Below, piece after piece: positions 18,425-28,064 of a stretch of 64,000 bases of DNA; position 1 is the stretch's first letter; every line of letters begins with the position of its first letter. The position numbers and the translations under genes were made by a program. This DNA is from Streptomyces griseoaurantiacus (GTDB lineage Bacteria; Actinomycetota; Actinomycetes; Streptomycetales; Streptomycetaceae), in the NCBI GenBank assembly GCA_014656015.1, contig BNBP01000012.1:62001-126000 (forward strand). The letters run 5' to 3'. A model generated the notes under the pieces. It saw only the letters and a list, made by a program, of their open reading frames with translations. It did no database searches and was not told the origin of the DNA.

Positions 18425-19255
18425 TCACGGCTTCGACAGCAGGCGTTCCAGGACGACCGCGATGCCGTCCTCGTCGTTCGACGCGGTCACCTCGTCGGCG
18501 ACCGCCTTGAGGTCCGCATGGGCATTGGCCATGGCCACGCCCCGCCCCGACCAGGCGAACATGGGGAGATCATTCGGCATGTCCCCGAAGGCGATCGTCT
18601 CCGCTGCCTTCACGCCCAGCCTGCGGGCCGCGAGGGAGAGCCCCGTGGCCTTGGACAACCCCAGGGGGAGCAGTTCCACGATCCCGGCGCCCGCCATGGT
18701 GACGGTGACGAAACCGCCGGCGGCACGCGTGGCGGCCTCGGCGAGTTCGTCGTCGGACAGCGTCGGGTGCTGGATGTAGATCTTGTTCAGCGGAGCCGCC
18801 CACAGGTCCCCGGCGTCCGTGAACGGCACCGCGGGCAGCCGGCCCGTGAGTGCGTAGCCGGGGCCGGCCAGGACCTCGCCGTCGAGGCCGTCCCGGCTCG
18901 CCGCGAGGTGCAGCGGGCCGACCTCCGCCTCGATCTTGGCGAGCGCCACGCCGGCGAGCTGACGGTCGAGGGTCACCGAGGTCAGCAGCCGGCGCGCCCC
19001 GGCGTCGTACACCTGGGCGCCCTGGCCGCAGACGGCGAGGCCCTCGTAGCCCAGCTCCTCGAGTATGTGCCGGGTCCACGGGACCGCGCGCCCGGTGACG
19101 ACCAGGTGCGCGGCGCCCTGTGCCGTCGCGGCGGCGAGCGCGTCCCGGGTGCGCTCCGAGACGGTGTCGTCGGAGCGCAGCAGCGTGCCGTCGAGGTCGG
19201 TCGCGACCAGCCGGTACGGGAACCCCTGTCCGGGATCGGAGCCGGGGGTCGTCAC
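18425..19255 (-). CDS. Cof-type HAD-superfamily phosphatase
   Basis: A 276-residue HAD phosphatase with [11 protein letters not shown] (motif I), VVTGRAVPW (motif II), LSKATGLSL (motif III Lys) and [10 protein letters not shown] (motif IV). The GTG start overlaps the serS stop by 4 bp (GTGA), so it is translationally coupled to seryl-tRNA synthetase. The link with serS is conserved in Streptomyces as far as I recall; the substrate is unknown. It is a paralogue of the gene at 9394. Confidence 0.88.
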   Translation of the reverse strand: MTTPGSDPGQGFPYRLVATDLDGTLLRSDDTVSERTRDALAAATAQGAAHLVVTGRAVPWTRHILEELGYEGLAVCGQGAQVYDAGARRLLTSVTLDRQLAGVALAKIEAEVGPLHLAASRDGLDGEVLAGPGYALTGRLPAVPFTDAGDLWAAPLNKIYIQHPTLSDDELAEAATRAAGGFVTVTMAGAGIVELLPLGLSKATGLSLAARRLGVKAAETIAFGDMPNDLPMFAWSGRGVAMANAHADLKAVADEVTASNDEDGIAVVLERLLSKP

Positions 19256-20529
19256 TTGGCCACCGGCTCCAGCACCTCACGCCCGCCCAGGTAGGGCCGC
19301 AGCACCTCGGGCACGCGCACCGAACCGTCGGCGAGCTGGTGGTTCTCCAGCAGGGCCACGATGGTCCGCGGCACGGCGCACAGCGTGCCGTTCAGCGTGG
19401 ACAGCGGCTGCACCTTCTTGCCGTCCCGCATGCGCACCGAGAGCCGACGCGCCTGGAAGCCGTCGCAGTTGGAGGCGGAGGTCAGCTCGCGGTACTTGCC
19501 CTGGGTGGGGATCCACGCCTCGCAGTCGAACTTGCGGGAGGCGGAGGCGCCCAGGTCGCCGGTGGCCACGTCGATCACCTGGAAGGGCAGCTCCAGGGAG
19601 GTCAGCCACTGCTTCTCCCAGTCCAGCAGCCGCCGGTGCTCGTTCTCGGCCTCCGAGGGGTCGACGAAGGTGAACATCTCCACCTTGTCGAACTGGTGCA
19701 CGCGGAAGATGCCGCGGGTGTCCTTGCCGTACGTGCCGGCCTCGCGGCGGAAGCACGGGGAGAAGCCGGCGTAGCGCAGCGGCAGCTTCTCGGCGTCGAT
19801 GATCTCGTCCATGTGGTACGCCGCGAGGGGCACCTCGGACGTGCCGACCAGGTAGAGGTCGTCCTTCTCCAGGTGGTAGACGTTCTCGGCGGCCTGACCG
19901 AGGAAGCCGGTGCCCTCCATGGCCTGCGGGCGGACCAGCGCGGGCGTCAGCATCGGCGTGAAGCCGGCTTCGGTGGCCTGTGCGATCGCCGCGTTGACCA
20001 GGGCGAGCTCCAGCAGGGCGCCGACGCCCGTCAGGTAGTAGAAGCGCGAGCCGGACACCTTGGCGGCGCGCTCGACGTCCATCGCGCCGAGCGCCTGGCC
20101 GAGCTCCAGGTGGTCCTTGGGCTCGAAGCCCTCGGCGCCGAAGTCGCGGACGGTGCCGTGCGTCTCCAGGACGACGAAGTCCTCCTCGCCGCCCACCGGG
20201 ACGTCGGGGTGGACCAGGTTGCCGAGCTGGAGCAGCAGGCGGCGGGTCTCGTCCTCGGCCTCGTGCTGCTCGGCGTCGGCGGCCTTGACGTCGGACTTGA
20301 GCTGCTCCGCCTTCCTCAGCAGCTCGGCCTTCTCCTCGGGGGAGGCCTTGGGGATCAGCTTGCCGAGCGACTTCTGCTCGGATCGGAGCTCGTCGAATCG
20401 GAGGCCGGACGACCTGCGCCGTTCGTCGGCGGAGAGAAGGGCGTCGACGAGGCCGACGTCCTCACCACGGGCGCGCTGGGAGGCGCGGACACGGTCGGGG
20501 TCCTCACGGAGCTGGCGAAGGTCAATCAC
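19252..20529 (-). CDS. serS: Seryl-tRNA synthetase
   Basis: A 425-residue class II synthetase that charges tRNA-Ser, and also tRNA-Sec where present. The N-terminal coiled-coil tRNA arm spans about residues 30-105 ([20 protein letters not shown]). The active site has [10 protein letters not shown], motif 2 [21 protein letters not shown] and motif 3 near [11 protein letters not shown]. Length is normal for the family. It starts with GTG at 20529. The upstream gap holds a DnaA-box cluster. No T-box leader is apparent. Confidence 0.96.
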   Translation of the reverse strand: MIDLRQLREDPDRVRASQRARGEDVGLVDALLSADERRRSSGLRFDELRSEQKSLGKLIPKASPEEKAELLRKAEQLKSDVKAADAEQHEAEDETRRLLLQLGNLVHPDVPVGGEEDFVVLETHGTVRDFGAEGFEPKDHLELGQALGAMDVERAAKVSGSRFYYLTGVGALLELALVNAAIAQATEAGFTPMLTPALVRPQAMEGTGFLGQAAENVYHLEKDDLYLVGTSEVPLAAYHMDEIIDAEKLPLRYAGFSPCFRREAGTYGKDTRGIFRVHQFDKVEMFTFVDPSEAENEHRRLLDWEKQWLTSLELPFQVIDVATGDLGASASRKFDCEAWIPTQGKYRELTSASNCDGFQARRLSVRMRDGKKVQPLSTLNGTLCAVPRTIVALLENHQLADGSVRVPEVLRPYLGGREVLEPVAK

Positions 20530-20645
20530 CCTGCAAGGCTACCGGTGCCGGGTTCCGCCTCACGACTCCGATTCCCTGGAAAGAGGCAGCCGGTGGGCGG
20601 AGGGTTGACTCGACTCCCTTGTGAGGGCGGGGATTTGGGTTTCCG

Positions 20646-20978
20646 TTGTCCACAGGTATCCACACCGTGGGTGAAGTTATCCACAGGCTGTGCGGGAGAT
20701 CTGTGGATATAGATCGTGATCATTCCGCGGGACGGAGTCGAGGGGAAGGATCTCCGGCCGAAACCCGTATCAGTCACCCTTTCGAGTGGAAAAGGGTCAC
20801 GCTCGGTCGTCCCGGGTCGCTCCGAAGTGTTGATCGTGAGAAACGAGTGGACGAACGGGACGCGACGGCCGAATGGACGTATCGAAGATCACTACAGTGA
20901 TTTGTCGACTCGAACCCGGGTCGCTGTCGACTTGTCCCCAGGCTGGAGCGGTGGCCTGTGGATAACTTTTGTGGATGC
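20646..20978. other. DnaA-box cluster in the serS-pheA gap
   Basis: Boxes at 20646-20654 (TTGTCCACA), 20656-20664 (GTATCCACA), 20677-20685 (TTATCCACA), 20702-20710 (minus, ATATCCACA), 20957-20965 (minus, TTATCCACA) and 20970-20978 (minus, GCATCCACA), plus a near match at 20932-20940. The first three point one way and the last two the other, so the cluster is two inward-facing groups about 250 bp apart. DnaA-titrating clusters outside oriC are known in S. coelicolor; this may be one. The remainder of the 578-bp gap has no supported gene. Confidence 0.75.
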
Positions 20979-21003
20979 TGAAAATCCGCAGGTAGCACCG
21001 GAG

Positions 21004-21074
21004 CGCGAAAGGACCGGAGCGTGCGAAAGGACCGGAGCGCTCGAGGAGACCGGAGCGCCTAGGAGGCCGGAGCG
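21004..21074. repeat. 18-bp tandem repeat, four units
   Basis: Four consecutive units ending ACCGGAGCG or GCCGGAGCG, with a period of 18, 18, 18 and 17 bp. The first two units are nearly identical (GCGAAAGGACCGGAGCG core); the last two are diverged. They sit 34 bp beyond the pheA stop, downstream in the sense of pheA. Confidence 0.7.
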
Positions 21075-21107
21075 ACAGCCCCGGTCGCCCTCCCCCGGCC
21101 GTGCGGC

Positions 21108-22040
21108 TCAGAACCGGCCGTCCTGGCAGCGCGCGACCCAGTCCGCGGCCGAGACGAACTCCTCGTCCGACGTCCCCGGCGGCAGCGGTCGCACGTCCTC
21201 CGCCCGGACCTGTGCCCTCGGGTACGACCCCAGGTAGCGGACCTTCAGGCAGGACCGTCGCAGCCCCATGAGCGTCTCCGCCACCCGCCGGTCGGAGATG
21301 TGGCCCTCCGCGTCGATGGCGAAGCAGTAGTTGCCGATGCCTTCGCCGGTGGGACGGGACTGCAGCAGCATCAGGTTCACGCCCCGGACGGCGAACTCCC
21401 CCAGCAGGTCCCGCAGCGTCCCGGGGTGGTCGTCGCGCTGCCAGACCACCACCGACGTCTTGTCCGCGCCGGTCGGCGCCGCCGGCCGGGCCGGGCGGCC
21501 CACCAGGACGAAGCGGGTCTGCGCGTTCTCCGCGTCGTGGATGTTGGTCTCCAGCGCCTCGAGACCGTAGCGGGCCGCCGCGAACTCGCCCGCGAACGCC
21601 GCGTCGTACCGCCCTTCCTGGACCAGGCGGGCACCGTCCGCGTTCGAGGCCGAGGACTCCCAGACGGCGTCGGGGAGGTGGTTCTTCAGCCAGTTGCGTA
21701 CCTGGGGCTGGGCGGCGGGGTGCGCGGTGACCGTCTTGATGTCGGACAGTGCGGTGCCGGGCCGGACCAGCAGGGCGAAGGTGATCGACAGCAGCACCTC
21801 GCGGTAGATCATCAGCGGCTCGCCCGCGACCAGTTCGTCGAGGGTGGTGGTGATGCCGCCCTCCACGGAGTTCTCGATCGGTACGAAGGCCGCCTCTGCC
21901 TCGCCGCTGCGGACGGCGTCCAGGGCGGCCGGGACCGAGACCATGGGGACGAGTTCCCGGGTCGCCGATTCGGGCAGCGTACGCAGGGCGACCTCGGTGA
22001 AGGTGCCCTCGGGACCGAGATAGGCATAGCTGGCTGACAT
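21108..22040 (-). CDS. pheA: Prephenate dehydratase
   Basis: A 310-residue monofunctional prephenate dehydratase converting prephenate to phenylpyruvate for phenylalanine synthesis. The N-terminal YAYLGPEGTFTEVAL, the IENSVEGGITTTLDEL block and the catalytic TRFVLVGR segment are clear. The C-terminal ACT domain (LLQSRPTGEGIGNYCFAID) gives phenylalanine feedback inhibition in the family. It lacks a chorismate mutase domain, as expected in actinobacteria. Confidence 0.95.
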   Translation of the reverse strand: MSASYAYLGPEGTFTEVALRTLPESATRELVPMVSVPAALDAVRSGEAEAAFVPIENSVEGGITTTLDELVAGEPLMIYREVLLSITFALLVRPGTALSDIKTVTAHPAAQPQVRNWLKNHLPDAVWESSASNADGARLVQEGRYDAAFAGEFAAARYGLEALETNIHDAENAQTRFVLVGRPARPAAPTGADKTSVVVWQRDDHPGTLRDLLGEFAVRGVNLMLLQSRPTGEGIGNYCFAIDAEGHISDRRVAETLMGLRRSCLKVRYLGSYPRAQVRAEDVRPLPPGTSDEEFVSAADWVARCQDGRF

Positions 22041-22096
22041 GGGCTCACCCTAGTCCGCCCGCGAGGGCCCATGCGCCGCCCGCGTAACCGGCCGCG

Positions 22097-23407
22097 CTAG
22101 GCCTCCAGCAACCGTTGCCCGACGTACTCCCCTTCCACCGCTCCGCCCGGAACGGCGAACAGACCACTGGCCTCGTGGCGGATGTACCGCGACAGCGCGT
22201 CTCCCCGGTCGAGCTTGCGCTGCACGGGGACGAAACCGCGCAGCGGATCTGCCTGCCAGGCGATGAACAGCAGCCCGGCGTCCGGCGTCCCGTCCTCGTC
22301 GATGCCGTCGTGGAAGGAGAACGGACGGCGCAGCATGGCCGCGCCGCCGTTCTGGTCGGGCCGCGTGATGCGGGCGTGTGCGTTGAGGGGGACGACGAGG
22401 TTGCCCTCGGAGTCGGTCTTCTCCAGGTCCATCGCGGAGGTCTCGCCGCCACCGGTCAGCGGTGCCCCATCGGCTTTGCGGCGGCCGATGACGTGCTCCT
22501 GGTCGTGGGTGGACAGCTTCTCCCAGTCGTCCAGCAGCATGCGGATCCGGCGTACGACGGCGTACGAGCCGTTCGCCATCCATGCCGGTTCGCCGGAGGC
22601 GGGCACGAAGATCCGCTTGTCGAAGTCGTCCTCCGAGGGCTTCGGATTGCGCGTGCCGTCGACCTGCCCCATGAGATTGCGTGCCGTGCGAGGGCGGGAG
22701 GTGGCGCCCGGCGTGCGGTTGAAGCCGTTCATCTGCCAGCGCACGCGGGCGGCGGACCCTGCCTCCTTCTGCAGCGCACGGAGGGCATGGAAGGCGACGA
22801 GGGCGTCATTGGCGCCGATCTGCACCCACAGATCGCCGTCGCTGCGCCGTTTGTCGAGATGGTCCGAGGAGAAGTCGGGCAGCGGGTCCAGGGCGGTCGG
22901 GCGCTGCTTCTCCAGCCCCGTACGGGCGAAGAAGCTGTGGCCGAAGCCGAAGGTGACGGTCAGGGAGGAGGGGCCGGCGTCCCGTGCGATGTCGGTGTCC
23001 CCGTGCGCGGCCGGCTCGCCCGCCATGAGCCGCTGGGCCGTGTCGGACCAACGGCGCAGCAGAGCGGCGGCCTCCTTGCGCCCGGCGCCGGCCGCGAGAT
23101 CGAAGGCGAGGAGATGACCACGGGCCTGGAGGGGGGTGGTGATCCCCGGCTGGTGTTTCACGTGAAACATCGCGCGGTCGGCTCCGAGCGAGGTCAGCGG
23201 GGTGGCGGCGGCGGGGGCCGCGGTGTACCCGGCGGCGGCCCCCGCCCCGCCGAGCACCAGTCCGGTCGCCCCGGCGGTGCCGAGCAGCCGACGCCGCGAG
23301 AGCCCGCGCGGGGGCGCGGACGCGGGCTCGGATGCGGCTCCGGACGTGGCTCCGGACGCGGAGGCGGGCGTGGAGGCAGTGCTGGGGGGTGTCTGCTGGT
23401 CGGTCAT
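22097..23407 (-). CDS. dtpA: Tat-exported DyP-type haem peroxidase (DtpA/EfeB-like)
   Basis: A 436-residue dye-decolourising peroxidase. The N-terminus carries a Tat signal (RRRLLGTAGATGLVLGG then an AxA-type site). The DyP motif GxxDG is seen in GQVDGTRNPK, with the catalytic Asp, and a haem-binding His/Arg region lies downstream (NAHARITRP, MLRRPFSFHDG). In S. lividans the equivalent gene next to the same copper genes is DtpA, required for maturation of the copper oxidase GlxA; context supports that name over EfeB. A parS site lies inside its coding sequence and specifies FHVKH. It ends the copper cluster. Confidence 0.9.
   Translation of the reverse strand: MTDQQTPPSTASTPASASGATSGAASEPASAPPRGLSRRRLLGTAGATGLVLGGAGAAAGYTAAPAAATPLTSLGADRAMFHVKHQPGITTPLQARGHLLAFDLAAGAGRKEAAALLRRWSDTAQRLMAGEPAAHGDTDIARDAGPSSLTVTFGFGHSFFARTGLEKQRPTALDPLPDFSSDHLDKRRSDGDLWVQIGANDALVAFHALRALQKEAGSAARVRWQMNGFNRTPGATSRPRTARNLMGQVDGTRNPKPSEDDFDKRIFVPASGEPAWMANGSYAVVRRIRMLLDDWEKLSTHDQEHVIGRRKADGAPLTGGGETSAMDLEKTDSEGNLVVPLNAHARITRPDQNGGAAMLRRPFSFHDGIDEDGTPDAGLLFIAWQADPLRGFVPVQRKLDRGDALSRYIRHEASGLFAVPGGAVEGEYVGQRLLEA
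23154..23169. other. parS site, copy 3, inside the DyP peroxidase gene
   Basis: TGTTTCACGTGAAACA, perfect 16-bp match, in the coding sequence just after the Tat signal region of the DyP gene (minus-strand reading MFHVKHQPG). Confidence 0.93.
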
Positions 23408-23415
23408 GGGGGCGG

Positions 23416-25815
23416 TCAGCCGATCTTCGTGTTCTTGTCGACGGTCACCTGGTCGATGTCGGAGGTCCGCACGGTCACGGAGACCGTCCAGTCGCCCGCC
23501 ATGGGGATCTGCACATCGCTCGCCGCCCAGTGCCCGGTGGCCACGCGGTCCGGCTCCACCGGCAGCGGGCCGATCTTCTGCGCGGCGAGGGTGAAGGCGA
23601 GCTTCACCTCGGGGACGTCGAACGCCCTGCCGTTGGCGCGGCTCACATAGACGTGCAGCGTGTTGCCACCGACCCGTGCGGGCGAAAGGGTCACCCGGGC
23701 GGTGCCCTTGCCGTCCTCGCCGCCGGTGTCGAAGGGGAGCTTCAGGGAGAGGGTTCCGGAACTGCGGGTCCCGGTGGACGAGGAGGAGGACGAGGACGAC
23801 GCCGCCTTCGCGGCCTTCGCCTCCTCCTCCGTGCGCCCCGGTTCGGTGGAGGTCAGCGCGGTGGTGACGGCGAGGAGCACCACGGCGACACCCGCCTCGG
23901 CGAGCACGGACCGGCGCAGCCCGGACCGGAACGGGTCCGCCTCGCGTACCCGCTTGGCCCGCGCGGCGGCCGTCGCCGCGCGCTGCCGGGCGAGCTGGGC
24001 GGCCCGCTTCGGGTCACCGGAGCCGGCGGCCCCCTTGGCCGACGTGTTCCTGCCGCTGCCGGCGGCTCCCTTGGTCGAGGCCCCCTTGCCGCTGCCGGCG
24101 GTCTCCTCGGCCGAGGCACCACCCTTGCCGCTGCCGGCCTCGGTGGACACCTCGGTGTCCGATGCGTCCGACGTGTCCGAGGCGGGCCCGTCCGAGGGGG
24201 AGGCCGCGGCCGTGACCGAGGACGCGGTCGCCGTCACCGTCTGCTTCTTGGCCTTCGTCCTCGTCCTGACGACGGGTGCGTCCGCGAGATGGCCCGTCCA
24301 GCGGCGGGAGACCCGGGCGATGCCGATGAGGACGGCCACCAGGGCGATCTTCGCCAGCAGCAGCTGCCCGTAGGTGGTGCCGGTGAGCGCGGACCAGGAG
24401 CCGACCTGGCGCCACGACTGGTACAGCCCGGTCGCGGCCAGCGCCACCACGCTGCCGAAGGCGACCCCCGAGAACCGCCGCACGGCCGCCGCCTCGATCG
24501 ACGGAGCCCGGTACAGCGCGGTCAGCAGGGCCGCGAGACCGCCGAGCCAGACGGCGACGGCCAGCAGGTGGAGGATGTCGACGGGCATGGCGATCCCGGT
24601 CTGGATGCCCGTCGAGGCGTGCTCGGCCATCGCCCAGGTCGCCGCGAGTCCGGCCGCGATGACGCCGCCGCCGATCGCCAGCCCGAACGTGAGGTCCCGC
24701 CGCTCGGCGGCCCGGTCGGCCGCGTCCTCGGCATCCTGGGCGCTCCCGGCGCCCCGGCTCCCGTCCTCGGAGGCGCCGTCCCGCTCATGCCCCTCGTCTT
24801 CTTCGTCCCCGCGCGCGTACGCGCCGAACAGCACGGCGACGAACAGCGCGGCGGCCGCGAGCAGCAGCAGCCGGGAGAGGAGCGCCGCGCCCGTCTTGCT
24901 CTGGAGCACCGGCCCCAGCAGGGACAGGTCGAAGATGTCGGCGACCTTCCCCGAGCCCGTGTAGGAGCCGCGCAGAAGCAGCAGCGCCAGCGTCGCCCCG
25001 GTGAGGGCGATCCACCCCGAGACCACGAACCGCTGCATCGTGCGCTCGCCGGCCCCGCGCTGCCAGCAGGCGAGCACGAAGGCCGCGCCGCCGACCAGCA
25101 CCACGAAGCCCGCGTACGACACGTACCGGGCGACGTCGTAGAGCACGCCCACGACCCCGCCGCCCACGGTCCGGTCGGAGACGGAGACGCTGGTCGCGGA
25201 GGGGGCGCCGATGGAGAAGGTGAAGCCGCCGGCGACGGGGTGGCTGTCGGCCGAGATCACCTGGAAGGTCACGGTGTAGGTGCCGTCCGGCAGCCCGCCG
25301 CGCAGCGGGACGCCGTAGGTGCCGCCGTCCAGGTTGGCGGGTTTGCCGCTGTCGACCCGCTTGCCGGCCGGGTTCAGCACCCGGAAGGAGCCGGAGGAGA
25401 CGCTCACCTTTTCGGAGAAGGTGAGCGTGACCTCGGTCGGCGCCTTGTCGACCACCGACCCCTGCGCGGGGGAGCTGCCGGTGAGCGCGGCGTGGGCGGA
25501 GGCGGGGGCCGCGCCGCCGAGCAGCAGCCCGGCCGAGGCGAGCAGCAGCGCGCACAGCGGGAGCAGCGCCCGCAGCACCGCACTCCGGGCGGTCCGCGGC
25601 CCGGGCGGGCGCGTCACCGTCCGGCCGACCGGCGCGCGGGTGATCGTCCGTGAGCCCGACGCCCGGGCGGCCCGGAGACCCGGCACGCGAGCAGCCCTCC
25701 GCAGGACGGGTCGCTCCCCGGGCTCGGCCCAGGGCTTCCGCCCCGCACCCGGCCGTGGTCCCGTTCCGCGGACCGCCGGTGCCCGTTCCGCGCCGGAGGC
25801 GGTGGTCTGTGTCAC
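23416..25815 (-). CDS. copCD: CopC-CopD fusion copper transport protein
   Basis: A 799-residue protein. After a long N-terminal extension and signal peptide, a CopC domain begins with the metal-ligand His (AHAALTGSSPAQGSV), followed by TVTFQVISADSHPVAGGF. A CopD domain of about eight membrane helices follows (residues about 210-500). A low-complexity Ser/Gly/Lys segment contains SGKG and AAGSG repeats, and a last membrane helix precedes a C-terminal YtkA-like beta domain. The start is GTG at 25815 with GAGGGGAG at good spacing. It probably takes periplasmic Cu(I/II) across the membrane for GlxA and cytochrome oxidase assembly. Confidence 0.9.
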   Translation of the reverse strand: MTQTTASGAERAPAVRGTGPRPGAGRKPWAEPGERPVLRRAARVPGLRAARASGSRTITRAPVGRTVTRPPGPRTARSAVLRALLPLCALLLASAGLLLGGAAPASAHAALTGSSPAQGSVVDKAPTEVTLTFSEKVSVSSGSFRVLNPAGKRVDSGKPANLDGGTYGVPLRGGLPDGTYTVTFQVISADSHPVAGGFTFSIGAPSATSVSVSDRTVGGGVVGVLYDVARYVSYAGFVVLVGGAAFVLACWQRGAGERTMQRFVVSGWIALTGATLALLLLRGSYTGSGKVADIFDLSLLGPVLQSKTGAALLSRLLLLAAAALFVAVLFGAYARGDEEDEGHERDGASEDGSRGAGSAQDAEDAADRAAERRDLTFGLAIGGGVIAAGLAATWAMAEHASTGIQTGIAMPVDILHLLAVAVWLGGLAALLTALYRAPSIEAAAVRRFSGVAFGSVVALAATGLYQSWRQVGSWSALTGTTYGQLLLAKIALVAVLIGIARVSRRWTGHLADAPVVRTRTKAKKQTVTATASSVTAAASPSDGPASDTSDASDTEVSTEAGSGKGGASAEETAGSGKGASTKGAAGSGRNTSAKGAAGSGDPKRAAQLARQRAATAAARAKRVREADPFRSGLRRSVLAEAGVAVVLLAVTTALTSTEPGRTEEEAKAAKAASSSSSSSSTGTRSSGTLSLKLPFDTGGEDGKGTARVTLSPARVGGNTLHVYVSRANGRAFDVPEVKLAFTLAAQKIGPLPVEPDRVATGHWAASDVQIPMAGDWTVSVTVRTSDIDQVTVDKNTKIG

Positions 25816-25830
25816 GGTGCTGCTCTCCCC

Positions 25831-26331
25831 TCAGTGCCCGGTCTTCGGGACGTACGTCGCCGACTTCACCGGGATCTCCACCTCGACCGTGCCGGACCTG
25901 GCGAAGTGGAGGTCCACCGCCACCTTGTCGCCCTCCTTCGGCCTGTGGTCGAGTTTTTCGAACATGAGATGGTTCCCGCCGCTGGCGAAGGCGAGCCGGC
26001 CGTCCGCGGGCACCGCGAAGAAGTCCTCCTCGACCATGGCGCCGTCCTTGGTCTCGTGCATGGTCACGTCCGCCGCCGCGTCGCTCGACACGGAGGTCAG
26101 CGTGTCGGCACCGCCGGAATTGGTGACGGTGAAGAAGCCCGTCGCCATGTCGCCGCTGAGGGGCGCGGGCATGTAGGCGCCGCTGACCTTCAGCTCGGGT
26201 TTCGCGGAGGCCGAGGGGCCGGAGTCCTCGGACCCGCCGCAGCCGGTCAGCGCCAGCGCCGTCACGGCGGCGCCGGCCACCACCGCGAGGGACCGGCGGG
26301 AGGGACGGGAGGGACGGAACCGGCGGGTCAC
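25831..26331 (-). CDS. ecuC: PCu(A)C-type extracytoplasmic copper chaperone
   Basis: A 166-residue lipoprotein. The signal ends in LALTGCGG (lipobox cysteine). The PCuAC copper motif is seen as MHETKDGAMVE and GGNHLMFEKL, giving the His/Met ligand set. The family delivers Cu(I) to Sco and cytochrome oxidase. The GTG start at 26331 overlaps the sco stop by 4 bp (GTGA). In S. lividans the sco-ecuC pair serves GlxA and aa3-oxidase maturation. Confidence 0.92.
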   Translation of the reverse strand: MTRRFRPSRPSRRSLAVVAGAAVTALALTGCGGSEDSGPSASAKPELKVSGAYMPAPLSGDMATGFFTVTNSGGADTLTSVSSDAAADVTMHETKDGAMVEEDFFAVPADGRLAFASGGNHLMFEKLDHRPKEGDKVAVDLHFARSGTVEVEIPVKSATYVPKTGH

Positions 26332-26984
26332 GGCTTCCGCCCGTCGATGATCCTGGGCAGATCCTTGGTGTAGTCGTCGACCGTGGCGTCCTGGCTGTAG
26401 AGCAGGTAGCCCTTGTCGGTGCTGGGCGAGAACGCGATGACCTGGGTGCCGTGCGTGGACACGACCTTCCCGTTCTTGTCCTTCGTCGTCGGCTCGATGC
26501 TGATGCCGAGGCTGCGCGCGGCGGCCTGGGTCTTGGCGAAGCCGCCGGTCAGACCGACGATGTCGGGGTCGATGCCCTTGAGCCACTTGCCGAGTTCGGC
26601 GGGGGTGTCGCGCTTGGGGTCGGTCGTCACGAAGACGACGCGGAGCTTGTCCTGCTCCGCGCGGGGGAGCTGCTTCTTGGCCACCGCGATGTTGTTCATC
26701 GTCAGGGGGCAGACGTCGGGGCAGTGCGTGTAACCGAAGTAGACGAGCGTGGGCCGCTTCTCGGTCTCGGCACGCAGGTCGTACTTCTTGCCGTGCGTGT
26801 CGGTGAGGACGAGGTCCGGCTTCTCGAAGGGCTGGTCGAGGACGGTGACGGCGCCCTTGGAGGAGGCGTCCTCGGAGACGACGGCGACGGGATCGCTCGC
26901 GTCGTCGGAGCCGCAGGCGGTCAGGGTGAGAGCGGCGGCGGCCAGGAGGGCCGCCGCGGTGGCGGTGTACTTGGTGCGCTTCAC
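26328..26984 (-). CDS. sco: Sco/SenC copper chaperone lipoprotein
   Basis: A 218-residue thioredoxin-fold protein. The lipoprotein signal ends LTLTACGSD. The copper site is CPDVC with the distal His in STHGTQV. The start at the GTG 26984 removes a long Arg/Pro-rich extension. It inserts copper in the CuA site of cytochrome oxidase or GlxA. It is coupled to ecuC. Confidence 0.94.
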   Translation of the reverse strand: MKRTKYTATAAALLAAAALTLTACGSDDASDPVAVVSEDASSKGAVTVLDQPFEKPDLVLTDTHGKKYDLRAETEKRPTLVYFGYTHCPDVCPLTMNNIAVAKKQLPRAEQDKLRVVFVTTDPKRDTPAELGKWLKGIDPDIVGLTGGFAKTQAAARSLGISIEPTTKDKNGKVVSTHGTQVIAFSPSTDKGYLLYSQDATVDDYTKDLPRIIDGRKP

Positions 26985-27078
26985 AGGTGTTTCCCAGGGT
27001 GAGTTGCTCCGGCGCGGGGCCGGGGCGGCACGGTGGTGCGGCCCCGGCCCCGCGCCGATGGCGGGTTGCTCGTGGCGG

Positions 27079-27864
27079 TCAGGCCCCGGCGCCGCTCCGG
27101 CGACGCCCGGCCAGCACGCCGTACGCGACGCCGGCGGCGCCGACGACGATGCCGACGACGCCGAGTACGCGTGCGGTGGTGTCACTGCTGTCGGTGGACT
27201 CCGCGGCGGTGCTCTTGGCGTCCTCGGCGGACGAGTCGGCGGCCGAGGCGCCCTTCGCGGTGGAGCCGTGGCTCCCCTCGGCGGCGTCGGACAGGGTGAG
27301 GGAGGGGGCCGGGTTCTGCGGCTCCTCCTGGCCCTCCTTCTGGACCTCGATCCAGCGGACGACCTCCTTGTTGGAGTACGTCTGCAGGGCCTTGAAGACC
27401 AGCTGGTCCGTGTCCTCCGGGAGCTGACCGACCGAGAGCGGGAACTTCTGGAAGTAGCCCGGCCGGATGCCCTTGCCGGTGGCGGTCCAGGTGACCTTGG
27501 AGACGGCCTCGTCGATCTTCTGGCCGTGCGAGGTGATCGGCTTGGCGAGCTTGGACGTGGTGACCTTCACGTCCCAGCCGTCGACCGGCTGCGGCATGAC
27601 CGAGGCGAGCGGGTGGTCGGCGGGCAGGCTGACCTCGAGCTTGGTGGTCGAGGCGTCGTCGCGCTCGTTGGGGACCTTGAAGTCGACGACGGCGTACCCG
27701 CCCTTGGCCGCCTCGCCCTCGGGCTGCACGGTGACGTGCGCGAACGCGGGCGTGGACACGGCGAGGACGACCAGCGCGGCGGCGGCGCCCGCGGCGGCGA
27801 CACGGGGCAGCTTCGAGGACGTGCGGGTGGCCGTGGCGGCCGGGGTGGCCTGGGTGACCTTCAT
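27079..27864 (-). CDS. ycnI: YcnI-family (DUF1775) copper-associated membrane protein
   Basis: A 261-residue exported protein with a signal peptide ending STPAFAHVTVQP; the mature N-terminal His is the copper ligand in the YcnI family. The DUF1775 beta domain covers about residues 38-180, then a Ser/Ala/Asp spacer of about 45 residues and one C-terminal membrane helix with an RRRSGAGA tail. The start ATG at 27864 is chosen; upstream frame is antisense-like. It is in the same orientation as sco-ecuC-copCD. Confidence 0.9.
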   Translation of the reverse strand: MKVTQATPAATATRTSSKLPRVAAAGAAAALVVLAVSTPAFAHVTVQPEGEAAKGGYAVVDFKVPNERDDASTTKLEVSLPADHPLASVMPQPVDGWDVKVTTSKLAKPITSHGQKIDEAVSKVTWTATGKGIRPGYFQKFPLSVGQLPEDTDQLVFKALQTYSNKEVVRWIEVQKEGQEEPQNPAPSLTLSDAAEGSHGSTAKGASAADSSAEDAKSTAAESTDSSDTTARVLGVVGIVVGAAGVAYGVLAGRRRSGAGA

Positions 27865-28064
27865 GTATGCAGCACTCCACTGGAGACGGATCCCGCCGAC
27901 GCGGAACCCGGATCGGGAATCGAAGAGGGGGCGTGCGCCGCTGGAGCGCGCGCACGCGTACCGCGCGACGGCGGCGGCCCCTCCCCTCCCCGTCGGCCCG
28001 TCCCCCCGGTCCTTGCGGAGCGGTGGGTGGTGGGCGGAAACGGAAGGTGTGGGTGCGCCCCGCG

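Noticed and set aside
22115..25653. Large plus-strand frames of 511 and 773 codons
   Set aside because: Antisense to the DyP and CopCD genes; biased composition and no motifs.
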